Below, in pieces: positions 35,996-47,744 of a DNA stretch of 64,000 nt; the first letter of the stretch is position 1, and each line of letters starts with the position of its first letter. Source of the DNA: Cristatella mucedo (lineage: Eukaryota > Bryozoa > Phylactolaemata > Cristatellidae); the NCBI GenBank assembly GCA_009760855.2, contig WPIO01000144.1, positions 62,001 through 126,000 on the forward strand. The letters run 5' to 3'. Under the pieces are notes generated by a model. That model searched no databases, had not been told where the DNA came from, and was given only the letters and a program-made list of their open reading frames with translations. The position numbers and the translations under genes were made by a program.

Positions 35996-36204
35996 CGAGA
36001 TTTCTGTTGATTTAAAAAAATAAACTTCAAAGCATGTGCTTTGTTAGGGGTAGGCTCGAATGATGCTGCTTTGAGAAGTCAGGGTCTGATGAAGTTTTGT
36101 CAACTTCAAAGAATTCCTTCGAGTCTTTACCAGAAGCTTAATAAAGCCGGGTGTACTATTTTCACTCAAAGACTTATGTCCTGCAGTGAGGCCCAAAACG
36201 GATT

Positions 36205-39200
36205 TACAAGATCTCTTGTCACTTTACATTTGCTGCACAGAAAGTACAATCGAATGGTTAGTGGTAGTATGCTCGCTAAACAACAAGAATGACATGGTTA
36301 CGGGTGATATGCACAGGGTCAGTATGCAAGCCTAATTTGTGGCAGGATGCACAGTGTCATCATGCATAACCAGGTAAATTTCACTCAAAGGAACCCATTT
36401 AATGCTGTGATAAGCAAACGCGTTTTTATTTTTTTAAACGTGGTTAATTTATGAGATGTCGAGACGAAAACAGGCTCTGAGTTACAGGCTTTGGAAACAT
36501 ACGAACGAAAGGCTGGGTCTCCAAAGGATTTTAAGTTTGTCGGATGTATAGGAAAACAGTCAAGTTCCGAAAAGCAGGCGGTAAGATGCTTAGCCTGGAG
36601 TGGGAGTAAATCTTGTAGGTATGCTGAAGCCGCAAAAAAAGATGAAGCGACCTACAGGTGAGTGACAAAACTTTCAGACAAAAGTCGATGCATGGCTTGA
36701 CTGGGAGCCAGTGCAGGTTGGCACGAGGTGGTGCGATGTGGCAGCTGCTACTCTCACGACTGACAAGTCTAGCCGAAGGATTTTGCACCAGTTGTAGGAG
36801 CCTGAGGGCACAGGCCGGTAGACCAGCAAGCAGTTCGTTACAGCTGTCAAGACAGGATATTACAAATGCATGGAGCAGTTTAGATGTGGCACCCTATCCG
36901 AAAAGACCGAGTGTTAGCTATGTTATGTGGCAGGCGGACTTGACTGTGGGGCTGATGTGGAAGTCTAATAAAGGGTCTCTTTGGAACATGACACCTACAT
37001 TTCGTGCAGATTCAACCGAACATATACTGGCAAACCCGATATGAGTGCTAGCCTTTCCACTTTCTGAATCACACTTGATTTGCCCATAACTAGTAAGTTG
37101 GTTTTACTGCCATTCAGTTAAATAAAGTTTGCTACCATCCATGAACATATGTCATCAATACATGCAGTAACGGAGTTGTGAGTATTTGACATGCTGGAAG
37201 GCTGGTAGGGATCAACGCTAAGGTACACCTTGTTGCCATCTACATTGAAGTGAAAGCCTAGATTGTGCCTGGCAATCACATCGGCAAAATGGAAAGTATA
37301 AACCGTGAAAATAACTGAACGAAGTGCAGACCCCTGAGGTACCCCCAATTTCAGATGATCCTCGGATGATCTCTGTCCATTCACATCAATACTCCCGAGC
37401 ATATCCATTGCGATAAGACCTGAACCACTGTAGTGCAGTGCGAGCGATGCCCATGCGAGATGATTGACTTGCAAGAAAGACTTGGTTATCGACAGTATCG
37501 AAACATCAAGCAAAATAAGCAAGCAGACTCTATCTAAGTCTGCATTCCTAAGTAGGACATTATACACCCGAAGCAATGCTGACTCTGTGGAGTAATTAGC
37601 TTTAAAACCAGCCTTGAACGTACAACCGAGGTGTTAAGTTTCAATATAGGAATTCTGCTGATCTGCCACTCGTTCCAGCATCTTTGATACGAACGGTAGA
37701 AAGCAGACTAAGTGGAATTTGCTCAAATTTTCTTGATCTAGGGTTGCTTTCCCTATTAGTTAGTTGCCTGCTTACAGCTTTTTTGAAAGGCTCTGGGACA
37801 TGACCTGTGGCTAGTGACATATTTGTGAGGTCAGTTATGCATGGCAGTAGCAAGTCAATGCATCCTAGAAGCAGGGCACTGAGAATAAGGTCCAGAGGAC
37901 TATTTTTCTTCTTTGATTGTGATATCAACGTCCGCACTAATTCACGAGTGACCTTGAATGTAGACATTGAGGTGCCTTGTAGAATTGAGGGACGTGATTG
38001 CAGGGGTGGTGGTAGTGCTATCTTAGGGATGGATTCCCTGATCTTGTCTATCGTGTTTATAAAGAGGCTCAAGAAGCGATCAGCTTAGATCATCACTGCG
38101 ATCATTAGGTAGGGAGCTAACCTGGGAACAGTCAAGGAGATGGTTGATCGGGATTCAACAAAGTTTTTATGGAAGCAAGACTTGGTCTTTGCTAGGATCG
38201 ATTGATGCGATCTACTTTAGTCCTCTCATGCCCTGCTGATGGGTTGTCAGTACTCATTTTTTCTATGCCTTGTCAATCTTTTGCATTGTAGACCTAGCTG
38301 TTTTAATTTTTTTGGTAAAGCAAAGGCCGTCTGGACGAGGTGCATAGTGCCCTTAGTCAGACGTGCAAACTCATGGAGCATGTCAACTAGTGTCGTGTTA
38401 TAGCAATCTACCAATGAAGTGCCTAGAAAAAGATTGAGTTCTCTGCGGGCACTGCATCAAATCTATTAATAATATACTATCATTACCAATGATTGCAGGT
38501 CGGGAGGGGGAATGAGCTGCAGAGGCGAAACAGATATTCTTACACTAACAGCACTGATGTCAAGAGTCTTAATGTTTCTTGATTCAGTGGTTTGTTTTGA
38601 TGTGGAGGAGGACGGCACACATTGTAGACTGAATGAGATCTGATTGTAATAAGATAAACCAAATTTGGTAATAATTTGTGATGACAAGGTGCAGTTGTGT
38701 GAGAAACTTTGATCGAGTTTGTGACCCTTGATGGGAGTCGGGCTATGCACATGAGCCATATGAGACAATGAGTCAGTCCATGAACGAAGTTCGGTGCTGA
38801 AGGCGTCAGATAAGTTTTCAAAATGAACGTTGAAATCAGCTGTAATGAGGACAGATCGATTTCTGGCACACTGAATCGAAATGATATCAAAGGAATGTGA
38901 GATAAAGGACTCAGTACCTGGTGGGCGATATACTACTGCCACCATCGGTTGCTTGTTTTCGGTGAAATCAAGATAGTACATCCGAAAGATCGCTTCAAGG
39001 ATACTGCAAATGGCATGTAATTGACATGCGAGCATGTGATAATAGCGACTCCTTTTTTATCCATCTAGGGGTGTGAGAGACGGAAAATCCAGTATGGTGG
39101 CGTCTTTAGTTGTTTGGCAGTTTACTGATTGTATCCCACTTTCTGTTAAGGCGAGCAGGTCGAGGGCTCTTTGTAAACAAATTGGCTTATTAATAGGGGT

Positions 39201-39285
39201 TTATTGCACATTGAGCAGGGATTCCAAAGACCAGCATTAAGTTTGGCCTCCGGATTTATAACAGGTCTGATTATCACTAAGTTAG
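36205..39285 (-). mobile_element. Nearly complete but inactive LINE-1 (CR1/L2-like)
   Basis: Minus-strand element of about 3.1 kb. In its own 5'-3' order: endonuclease from about 39280 (LNAGLWNP, then VAVVYRPPGTESF and LITADFNVHFENLSDAF at 38850-38800); a linker helix region around 38400-38100; pre-RT region (SPLDLILSALLLGCIDLLLP, ATGHVPEPFKKA, 38000-37780); RT palm (GVPQGSALRSVIFTVYTFHF, 37360-37290) with the catalytic YADD changed to NVDG at 37235-37246; C-terminal domain (36790-36530); and 3' UTR down to about 36205, where the hairpin tail is lost. Several frameshifts are present. It supplies the best view of the family's layout in this window. Confidence 0.93.
38400..38485 (+). mobile_element. 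LINE-1 3' tail nested in the minus-strand LINE-1
   Basis: AAGTGCCTAGAAAAAGATTGAGTTCTCTGC then GGGCACTGCATCAAATCTATTAATAATATA is the plus-orientation LINE-1 tail hairpin, only about 80 bp, lying inside the oppositely oriented element at 36205-39285. Confidence 0.75.
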
Positions 39286-40309
39286 AGATTCACGGTAACG
39301 CTCGAGGGAGAATTCGCTGAGGTGTTCAAGACAGTGCTGGGACTACCAAACGAACTGGAACTCAGCTCTTACCAAACGAGTGGTGTTTCAGCTCCCAGCC
39401 TTGGCCTCCTTTCGGCTTGAGATAATTTTACGTTGCTAATAAATAATTCACTAATCTTAGCAACAGCAATAATATCTAGGAATGCATTTGAACTACGATA
39501 AAGAAGCGATCAAAGGTATGCACGATTATAATCAATATGCAGGTTACTATGTGCCGGCGTATCTAATGCGGCTGCCGGCGTGGCAGACCCAGATTGAGCC
39601 GTAAGCGTTTAGATGTCCATAGGCACATAATTTCTTACGGGCTGCGATCATGCAACAAACATGGTCTTAGGTGTATCGGTTTGCGTGTACGATGTTCCCA
39701 ACAAATTCAATTTTCAGAAGAGAATTCTGCAAGGGACAAGAAATGCTAGTAGTGCTTGGTGTCGGAAAATAGAGATTGGTATTAATTTTTGTCGTTATGC
39801 CCAACCGTCGATGATAAGTACTGATAGCTAATGATTTAAATGGTGATATGTGCATTAGCTGCATGATTACCAGGATCGTACTACTCACTCTTCAAATATC
39901 GTTTAGCTTTGCACCAAACCTGTACTTTAGGGGCAGCCATTTAACTTTTAAAGCTCTGCTTACTTTATACGTAACTCGGAGCTACATGGAAGTTGTGAGC
40001 ATGAGTGTGTCGTAATGATACAGGCACGGTCTTTGCCACTGAGCCTGGTACCCCATTCTCGGTAGAATACGTAATTATATATTGACACTTTTCCGGCTTG
40101 ACACTGATACTCCATGTGAATAAATGATAGCACTACCCCTTTTATCTACTAAATCAATTTTTTTAGACCTTATTACCAGGGAAAACCAAAGCTGGGTTGA
40201 GAAAATATATTTTTGATGAAGTCTCTAATCATTCTCTGACCTTACTTTCTTGGTACCAATCCAGTAGTTCCTAACACATCAAGCTTCATTCCCGAGGATG
40301 AACCATATA
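39286..40309. other. No recognisable gene
   Basis: Nothing recognised. Confidence 0.35.
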
Positions 40310-41040
40310 TACTATAATAATAATAATGTACTTGATGAAGCACCCTCAGAGAACTTGATCTCTCTCTAGACGCTTTACATTTGCTGCAAAGGTAAATGCA
40401 ATTAAATGGTGAGTAAAATCAAGCTTGATAAACAAACAAAATGAATAACATCGTTAGGGGTGACATGCACAGGGTCAGCATGCAAATGTGGTTAGTGGCA
40501 GCATGCACAGTGTCAGCACGCATAAGCACATGAAGGACGAATAACAGGGATTTTCAAATGATATCATGTCAGGGGATGTTCTGACGCAGGTCGGGAGTGC
40601 GTTCCACGCTTTCTGAGCATACGAACTAAATGCACGGTCTTCAAAGTATTTGAGGTTTGTATAGGGTATTTGTAGACTGTTGGATTCCGAAAAGTGGGTG
40701 GTACGATGCTTGGCCTGATGGGGGAGTATATCGGAGAGATAGGCTGGAGCCAAAGAATGAAGTGACCTAAAAGTGAGCGACAAAACCTTGAAGACAATCA
40801 GTTGCTTGACTAGTAGCCAGTGCAGGTCGGCGAGAAAGGGAGTAATGTGGCAACTGCAACGCTCACGGCAGACAAGCCTAGCTGTGGAGTTTGGCACCAG
40901 CTGCAATCGCCTGATCGCACATGCTGGTAGGCCAGTGAGAAGTGAGTTGCAGAAGTCGAGACGGGATGTCACGAATGCATGAACCAACTTGGACGTGGTA
41001 TCCTTATCTAAACGAGCCCGAATTTTAGCCCACTGACGAC
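40310..41040 (-). mobile_element. LINE-1 3' end with C-terminal ORF
   Basis: AATAATAATGTACTTGATGA and the tail hairpin, the 3' UTR, then a 170-codon minus-strand frame (40475-40987) with RLDFCNSLLTGLPACAIRRL, ADLHWLLVKQLIVFKVLSL and EDRAFSSYAQKAWNALP. 5'-truncated. Confidence 0.93.
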
Positions 41041-42470
41041 CAGGTGTTCATAAATTTAAATCAGGTGACTTCGAGATACCAGTTGGCAAGGAGCAGCTGG
41101 CTTACGGTGGTTGCGAACTCAACACATGATCTCCAATCGGCTTATGGTTATTTATATGAAGAACTAAAAGCAGGTGAGACAGAGCAATAGATACTGAAAC
41201 AGAAGCCATGGGGGTATTTAAGATTGATCAGTACAAGGTTAAGGAAACGGACATCAAAGTAAGTGAAACTGACTACTTAATGTATCGATTGCTTTCGTAC
41301 CTGTGCACCTGCAATACTCCTGAGACTATAGCGATAAATAGTCTGGATGTAGGTAATTAATATTGGCATATGGTTAGCTTGTTAAGAGATGACACTCGTA
41401 AGACTTACAAATTGCCTTGTCACAAATATTTGTAGGTCCCGTTACTGTTAAACTTCTTATTTTCCATTTATATAACTTCTTAATACTGCTAAAATATGGC
41501 AGATGGACAGTACATGGAGCCTTCAAAATATTTAAGTGGATGCTGCCACCCTTATCAAATATTAGAAACGTCCACTTTACTTTGGAAAGTGGGCCTGCAT
41601 GACGTAGTTAGTGAGCATGCCAAGCATAGAGCATATTGACTAGACAGTAAGCTTTCCCCTGCATCATCAAGAGCAGAGTGTAGGCATGCAGGCTCATTGC
41701 TTACTAGAGGCAAGTGTATCATTAGGTCAATCACTCTTATTCTGCTGCTGCTTTTCAATGGGCTAACTCAGCTCGTGTAAGCGGAAGCACTTGAAGGCCA
41801 GCTATCAGGCTGGACAAGTTCCAGCTGTTGGAATACCATTGCGACTGTTTAAACTACCCTTATAACTCTGAATACCTTTTCTTTTTTAAATATAAACTAT
41901 GATAGTACAAGTTTCAGCTACTTGTACAACTTAAAAAAATATATCCTACTGTTGACACTTATCTTTGCTGCACCGTCATATTATTACAATATTAAACCAA
42001 GAGTAAACATTAAGTCAGTAACGAATTATCCAACAGACTGGCTAAAACAAGAACTAACAGTGAAGCCTGCCTGACGGATCTCGACATTTTTCACCGTTGC
42101 ATGTGCTCTGTATGTACGATGCCATCTCTGGCTCGAAAGCCGTGCCATCCCTGATCCTGAATATTTGTATTCGAAGGTAGCACCCGAGACCTTAGTGGTG
42201 TGGTAATAAGACTTTGGTAGGACAGGCTACCGCCGGCTAATATTGTACAATTACTCATTCAAATTGTCTTAATAAACCATTTTAAGTAAGTTTTGACTTT
42301 GCTTATTGTATAGATCCATTTAAATGCTCTGAGAATGGAATGGATTATGAGCTGGATAGCTACTTCGGTCACAAAAATTTCCAACTGCCACAGTTTCTGC
42401 TGACAGATTTCTCAGAGATACATGGCTCTGCAATTGCTGTGTATATGCAGCATAGCACCAACTCTACAAG
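41041..42470. other. Upstream region of the IAP gene; no supported exon
   Basis: 42313-42470 is open in a different frame from the BIR exon (ENGMDYELDSYFGHKNFQL, QFLLTDFSEIHGSAI) and looks coding-like, but it is not in frame with the BIR and matches no domain. It could be a frame-shifted upstream part of the exon. The remainder shows nothing. Confidence 0.3.
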
Positions 42471-42621
42471 TGTTTTGTTCGTAATCTCATGGTTCTTCCA
42501 CCCGAAGAACGGAAGCTGCTCATGCTAAGTGAGGCAGAACGATTGAGGACCTTCGGCTTGTGGCCCATTTGCGAGAATGTGCTTCCCGAGGAGCTAGCTG
42601 CAGCTGGATTTTATTACACAG
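42471..42621 (+). CDS. IAP gene: BIR domain N-terminal half, variant 1
   Basis: The frame opens after an in-frame TAG at 42453. The likely acceptor is CTACAAG (start 42471, phase 0), and the first ATG is at 42489. It reads VLPPEERKLLMLSEAERLRT, then FGLWPICENVLPEELAAAGF and YYTG, the first half of a baculoviral IAP repeat (RLxTFxxWP, LAxAGFYYTG). The exon ends at ACAG (42621, phase 1) before GCAAGA, a GC-AG type donor, since no GT is available. Joined to 45211 it gives [11 protein letters not shown], the expected BIR sequence without gap. BIRs bind caspases or IAP-binding motifs. The 5' limit is uncertain because no further upstream exon was found. Confidence 0.8.
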
Positions 42622-44054
42622 GCAAGACCATCTAACGACTACGTTTTCGTCTCGTTGCAAATTTCTTTGTGCTGCGTTAAAATGATCTGTACTAGCCACG
42701 TGCAGTGCGGTAACTACTGGTAGACGAATGAATTCATCTATAAGTATAACTTGTTAGAATTGATATTCTCTTCTTCTGGAGGCTGTAAACGGATCGAGGC
42801 AGTAGAAATGTCGATATAGCTGCTTAATATGGACAAGCCGTGAGTTAAACTCACCCTGAAATAGTCTATAATTTTATTAAACAACATCATGCTAAGGACT
42901 TATATAATATGGTACTTACTGGGAATGAGCACCAGTTATTAATCGATGGCAAGCTAACGTTAGTGGCTGTTCATGTATTGCCCTGCGATGAAATAGCGAC
43001 ACAAACAATCTGGTGGGACAGAGCTTGGGCTTGTTTAGTGTCAAGTCATACAGGTTAGATCAGAATAATTGAATCCGTTATTCTATTGAAAGCCATTGAG
43101 TAATCGTTGCATGTTACTTTATTCTCAAGCGACTAAACCGCAGAAATGAACCTATCTGGTAACCTATTTAGGGGCAGAGTGCCATGGCTACTTTGTATTA
43201 TGTCACAGCCCGCCCAGACATTATGTAATGCTCGGACCTATCCCCAGGTCCTAGTAGTTGGTGCATATCTTTAATACATATAAGTAGCCGATACTTGGGA
43301 GTTTATACAATGCAGTCAGTGAACCATGTGCCGGGCTTTGTTCTTAGACCTTGACACTAACCCACCAAGCAGCTGTTGCTGCTTCCATCGGCTTTCGGCT
43401 GGCAGCTAGCATCGCTTTACTCCTTAGTCGCTCGCTGGTTTTCAGCAAAGCCCTCAACATATGAGCCAGGCTGATGATGAAAAATCAAAGGTGGGAAAGT
43501 CTTGAAAGCATGTTTTTTTTACTCCTTTGCATCATCGGAATCACCGATGATGCTGTTTGCACATCTTGCGTCTTATTTTCAGATTCAAAATTCTGCACCA
43601 TCTACGAGCTTCAGTGACACTGTGTCACCGAAAGTCAATTTATTTTTAGATGTTTCGAGCTTCAGACAAATGGGGGAAATAAGCCGACTACTGCTATTGG
43701 TCGTATTGTAGAGTGAGCCCAACGATCAAGAGGTGCATGATTTAGTCGCTTCGGCAAACTTGTAATCTGGTTGTCGGTGGAAATAATGTGTGTGTGCATG
43801 TGCACGGCTTGTGCAGAGCAGATGGCAGCTCCTTCCCGGCCGACTTGCATTTCTTGCTCGGAGCCTAGCATCAACGTATTCACCATAAGCTGCTTTGCGG
43901 CTTTGAGTTTAACAGCTCTTTTTTGGCAGGTGTAAATGATCGTGTTCAAACTGGAAAGTTCTATTAAGAGTTCGGTTAGTCTGCCACTTCTCGTCCCGGC
44001 GTCTTACATAGGAACGGCAGGAGAGAGAGAGGCGACGGGGCGGAAGCTGCTCAG
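42622..44054. other. Intron region between the two BIR N-half exons
   Basis: I searched it for a BIR C-half (CxxC...H...C) after the first N-half and found none. An open frame at 43502-43711 has no family. Nothing else is seen. Confidence 0.45.
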
Positions 44055-44184
44055 ATCTCCAGTTTGGTCTTGGACCTCAAACTCCGGTTCGTGGAGGTGC
44101 ACCGCCTTCGGACGCTCAGCTCGTGGCCCACGTGGACACTTCAGTCACCAGAAAACTTGGCAAAAGCTGGCTTTTTCTATGCTA
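44055..44184 (+). CDS. IAP gene: BIR domain N-terminal half, variant 2
   Basis: A second BIR N-half with a different sequence: LDLKLRFVEVHRLRTLSSWP, TWTLQSPENLAKAGFFYA. The likely acceptor is GCTGCTCAG (44054), start in phase 0; the donor is GCTA|GTACGT after 44184, phase 1. Both phases equal those of the exon at 42471. Joined to 45211 it also gives an unbroken BIR (FFYA-R-FGDNVKC). Because it starts in phase 0 and the other exon ends in phase 1, both cannot be in one message in frame, so they are alternatives or one is a relic. Its motif is sound (RLRT, SSWPTW, LAKAGFFY). The exact acceptor could be a few bases different. Confidence 0.78.
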
Positions 44185-44739
44185 GTACGTTGCCCTCGAC
44201 AGCTGGGAGTTGCGAGGACCTCGTCAGTGCCAGAAATTTTTTCGACTGGCATTTTTTTACCACTGGCCAACATTGTGCTGAATAAGAAAATGTAAAACGT
44301 CTACCATTTTCTGGGCAAAATGAATTTATTGAATTATTAGTCTTGGAAAATATCGTATGAAACTTCCGATATTTTTAGCGTCAAAATTGGAAGAGCAGTG
44401 CTCGCATACAGTCGTGAGCCGAGTAATGGTTTGGATTCCAGTGGATTTACCTCACACAATTTCGGAGAAAAATGGTGTTGGCTGAATAATAAACTCAGAA
44501 TGTGCTTCCATGCCTACAGTAGGCTATGCTAAGTCGTGTGGTTTTACAGCCCGAGATCCTGTAAATCTAATGAAAACATTGCATTGCTGCTTGCTTTCCT
44601 CTAGTAGTAACTGCTTTGTAACACCAAATTTGGAAAAACTAAGCGATTCAGTTACGAAGTATGTTTCCAAAAATAAATTGACTTGTCTTGTATCGTGTTT
44701 GTCTATCCATCGGAGGCAAGCTTGTTGCAAAAAAGTGGC

Positions 44740-44965
44740 CAATCGCAGCGTGCTGACACTGTGCATGCTGCCACTAACCACATTTGCATGCTGACCCTGT
44801 GCATGTCACCCCTAACCATATTATTCATTTTTTTTTTCAAGCATGGTTTTACTTACTATTCTATTGCATATCACTTTGCAGCAAATATAAAGCGCCTAGA
44901 AAGAGATTAAGTTCTCTGAGGGCGCTTTATCAAGTGCAATATTATTATTATTATTATTACTGATG
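44740..44965 (+). mobile_element. LINE-1 3' end inside the IAP intron
   Basis: GTGCTGACACTGTGCATGCT and ATGCTGACCCTGTGCATGTC of the 3' UTR, then the tail hairpin with perfect outer arms AAAGCGCC (44889-44896) and GGCGCTTT (44921-44928), inner AGAGA/TCTCT, and a (ATT)n end. Confidence 0.93.
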
Positions 44966-45210
44966 GTCAATTTTTTTGGATGAGCTTTTGCTTTCCCTGA
45001 TGTATCCTATTTTGGTAAACTATGTAAATTGCGTCATGCATGCCCACTAATTGATGTGAGCCACTAGCAGTATGACACTGTTTAAAAATTAGTGTGCTTT
45101 GCTGATTACTTGAAACTGGGGCCTATGAGTCTTCCAGCTTGGCCTTGCATGGCCAGTTTTCAAAGCTTGATTATGCCTATGAGCTTCTTATTTTGAGCTA
45201 TTCCTTGTAG

Positions 45211-45298
45211 GATTCGGAGACAACGTTAAATGCATCTATTGTGATGGAGGCCTTCGAAACTGGGAAATTACTGACATCCCCTGGGAAGAGCACGCAAG
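45211..45298 (+). CDS. IAP gene: BIR zinc-binding core exon
   Basis: 88-bp exon from TTCCTTGTAG to GCAAG|GTATTA. It enters in phase 1 and leaves in phase 2. It reads [19 protein letters not shown] and [10 protein letters not shown]. This is the centre of a BIR: CxxC zinc ligands, the CDGGLRNWE signature, 16 residues, then His. The fourth ligand (Cys) follows six residues later in the next exon, so the CxxC-x16-H-x6-C zinc site is complete. The next-door frame gives a longer open reading but is a shadow. Together with the adjoining exons this is the firmest part of the gene. Confidence 0.93.
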
Positions 45299-45417
45299 GT
45301 ATTATGTCAGACGCCTTACTAGCGCTGGTTGACAGCTTCTTCTTAACGTTAGCACTCAATCATGTCCCACCGGTCTGTCTGCCTCTGGTCATAACTTCTT
45401 GGTTTGATGCTCTGAAG

Positions 45418-45523
45418 GTGGTTCCAAAAGTGCAAATACTTGCTTGATGTGAAAGGTCAGCCTTACGTGGATGAAGTTCGGCACAAGTACGAGTCTGGAT
45501 GCGAAATAGAATATGTCCCTCGG
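45418..45523 (+). CDS. IAP gene: BIR C-terminal end exon
   Basis: Acceptor CTCTGAAG|G, donor CGG|GTGAGC. The split codon AG|G restores Arg, then WFQKCKYLLDVKGQPYVDEV and RHKYESGCEIEYVPR. WFxxCxYL is the invariant BIR end with the last zinc ligand, and KGQxYVDEV is the usual helix after it in IAPs. The intron in front is only 119 bp. Ends in phase 0, matching the UBA exon. Confidence 0.92.
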
Positions 45524-45999
45524 GTGAGCAAGCGATGCTGTTATATCTGTGTGAGGTTTCTATCCTTGGTATATTGCTGGCATTGCACCAGAATCCCCCC
45601 CCCCGACATTGTATTGGTAGTGTCACTGCATTAAAAGTGTGCAGACGATAATTGCACCGATGTCTAGTGGTAGGCGACCGGTTTGGTAAGGCTCCAAAAA
45701 GGCCTCCACCTGTTTCCTGTGACAGTAAATGTTCTAGTTGGTCGTATACCACTATCACTGAGCATCGTTTTGACATATTGGTGTTTGACATATTGGTGTG
45801 CCGGAGTAAATGGTATGGTAGTGGATGCCCTGATCAGAGAGGATTTGACCGTCCTTATCCTGCTCCATCTCAAAGAAGTATAAATTATCACTACTAGGTT
45901 CCTATCAATGTGTTTACTGTGGACAGGCTGCCTACTATGAAGCTGGTCTCCGAAGAATGCAATGAAGTCCAGATTTTACAATGATGACGATAAGTTTGC

Positions 46000-46063
<64 letters not shown>

Positions 46064-46496
46064 AACAAACAAACATACTCACTCATGCACACAAGCTCTA
46101 CTTGAGTTGTTAGCGTTAATGGGCTATATTTATAGTAGCAATTGTGTTTGTATCTATCTCGAGCCTTTCCCCGTTGAAGCTGACCTAGTAGGTTTATACT
46201 GTGGCCGAGCGGCCTGCCAATTTATTTTGACTATGTTTTACCATGCAAAGTCTAAGGCATTAGCATCTTCTTTGCTGCTATTCGTTTCCCTAATTGCTCT
46301 GCTATCACTATATTAATGAGACTTTAAATTAGCTTAACTTAACTTCAACTGTCGCAGAAGCCATTTTTTGAGAGCTGCTTGCTATTGATGCCTTGTTGTG
46401 GTAATCAAGTGTCGCTCGCCTACCTTTTTAATTGCTGCTTTTATGATACTCGTGATATTTAATCCGTTGTCACCAGTGTTCATTGCTCGTTGTCAG
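45524..46496. other. Intron with AC repeat
   Basis: Intron of 973 bp starting GTGAGC and ending TTGTCAG. It contains a C10 run at 45595 and the (AC)28 tract at 46003. Frames open on both strands here have no family. Confidence 0.6.
46003..46058. repeat. (AC)28 microsatellite
   Basis: Uninterrupted AC dinucleotide tract within an IAP intron. Confidence 0.98.
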
Positions 46497-46782
46497 CCTG
46501 TGCCCGGTGGGGCTAGTGCCAGCAGCACAGTTGAAAGCCCATCGGAGGCGAGCCTCGGATATCAGAGAGTGAGTCTCGGATACCCTAGAGTGAGCGGTCA
46601 GCACCTCGGCAGTTGGCTCCAGCATCCGTCGGTGCAGCTTGTTCGAAGCCTTGGCTACGGAGCCGATCAAGTTGAGTCCGCTCTCAAACGATTCTTTCCT
46701 CAGTCGCCCACCGTTGCGATGCCCAAAGGTGCCGAGCTTCTCGAAGCAGTACTTCAAATGGAAGATGATATGCTATACGGAG
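46497..46782 (+). CDS. IAP gene: UBA domain exon
   Basis: Acceptor GTTGTCAG (phase 0), donor GGAG|GTGTGC (phase 1), 286 bp. After a Ser-rich linker with a small internal repeat (SLGYQRVSLGYPRVS) it encodes HPSVQLVRSLGYGADQVESA and LKRFFPQS, then AELLEAVLQMEDD. This matches the three-helix ubiquitin-associated domain that sits between the last BIR and the RING in XIAP- and cIAP-type proteins: hydrophobic start, LGY in place of MGF, and a final LLEAVLQ helix. UBA domains bind ubiquitin chains. The frame has no stops and both phases fit the neighbouring exons. Confidence 0.88.
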
Positions 46783-47744
46783 GTGTGCTGCAGCGCATTC
46801 TACGTCAGGCTTTGCAATCAGTTAGTCAGCAATCGTGCTTGGCAATCGCCATGCAATCAGCTGCAAGCCTCAAGGGCAGCGGAATGCTGCTTGTGTCTCT
46901 CTAATCCTCTCGTTGTATAGAATGTGAACTGCACACCCATTGCAAGCCTTGTGTGCTTGTAGGACAAGACTCGTTCGTAGTTAGTAGATGAGCATTTTTC
47001 CAGTAGACTGCAATGCTCGTATTCAATCGTTCTTGACTTTGCATAGGATGGAGAGCATTCGTCCTGGTTTTCCGTGGCTGGGACCTTTGACCTTGCTGCA
47101 TGCAAGCTTCCTCTTGCTCTACCGACTGGGTCAGTGGCACAGGGCTTACAGTTGAAGCTCGACGTCACTTATTCGAGTCTTGCAGCCAGGCAGCTTCTGT
47201 ATAGGCTGTTGAGGGGAGTAACAGTTGTTGTCTCTTATTTAGATATTTGCAAGTGTGAGCTGAATCAGCTGACTTGACGTCTTCTAGAGTAGTCACTTAG
47301 TGTATTTTGCCAAGCTGCATTTGTAAGCAGTCTATTGTGTCGCGGCGACGACAATCACATTATAAGCATTTGATCTCCATTTAAAATGGTTTGTTAATGT
47401 TGATATTCAATTTAAAATGTTTTGCTAATGTTAAAAGCATGCCCTCTCACCATAACCTGGGTGGCCTAAGAGGTCAGATTGTGACTCGCTCGACTCATTT
47501 TGCTGCTGTAATGACCGGTGGGTGATACGGGCATTACAGATGCTATTAGTCACTATGCCGTTGTGGGTAAAGAAAACGCCACTTGGTTGCCAGATAGTCA
47601 GTAATAAGCGGCAATTGTTTGGCTTACTGATATATTAATTATGTTTTAATGGCTGGAGACAGAAAATGTTCTCCGAGCAATGATGTAAAGCTGCAGAAGA
47701 AACATGGTATTAGAGCCTAAAATACATTAGAGTTGTGCATGCAC
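46783..47744. other. Intron, nothing recognised
   Basis: Part of the 2346-bp intron between the UBA and Ala-rich exons. Overlapping frames on both strands near 46.85-47.28 kb have no family. Confidence 0.45.

Noticed and set aside
42313-42470. Frame ENGMDYELDSYFGHKNF... just upstream of the BIR exon
   Set aside because: Coding-like but out of frame with the BIR and without a clear donor; could be a frame-shifted part of the exon but not supported.
45360-45791. 143-codon minus-strand frame
   Set aside because: Overlaps the BIR exon on the + strand and has no family motif.
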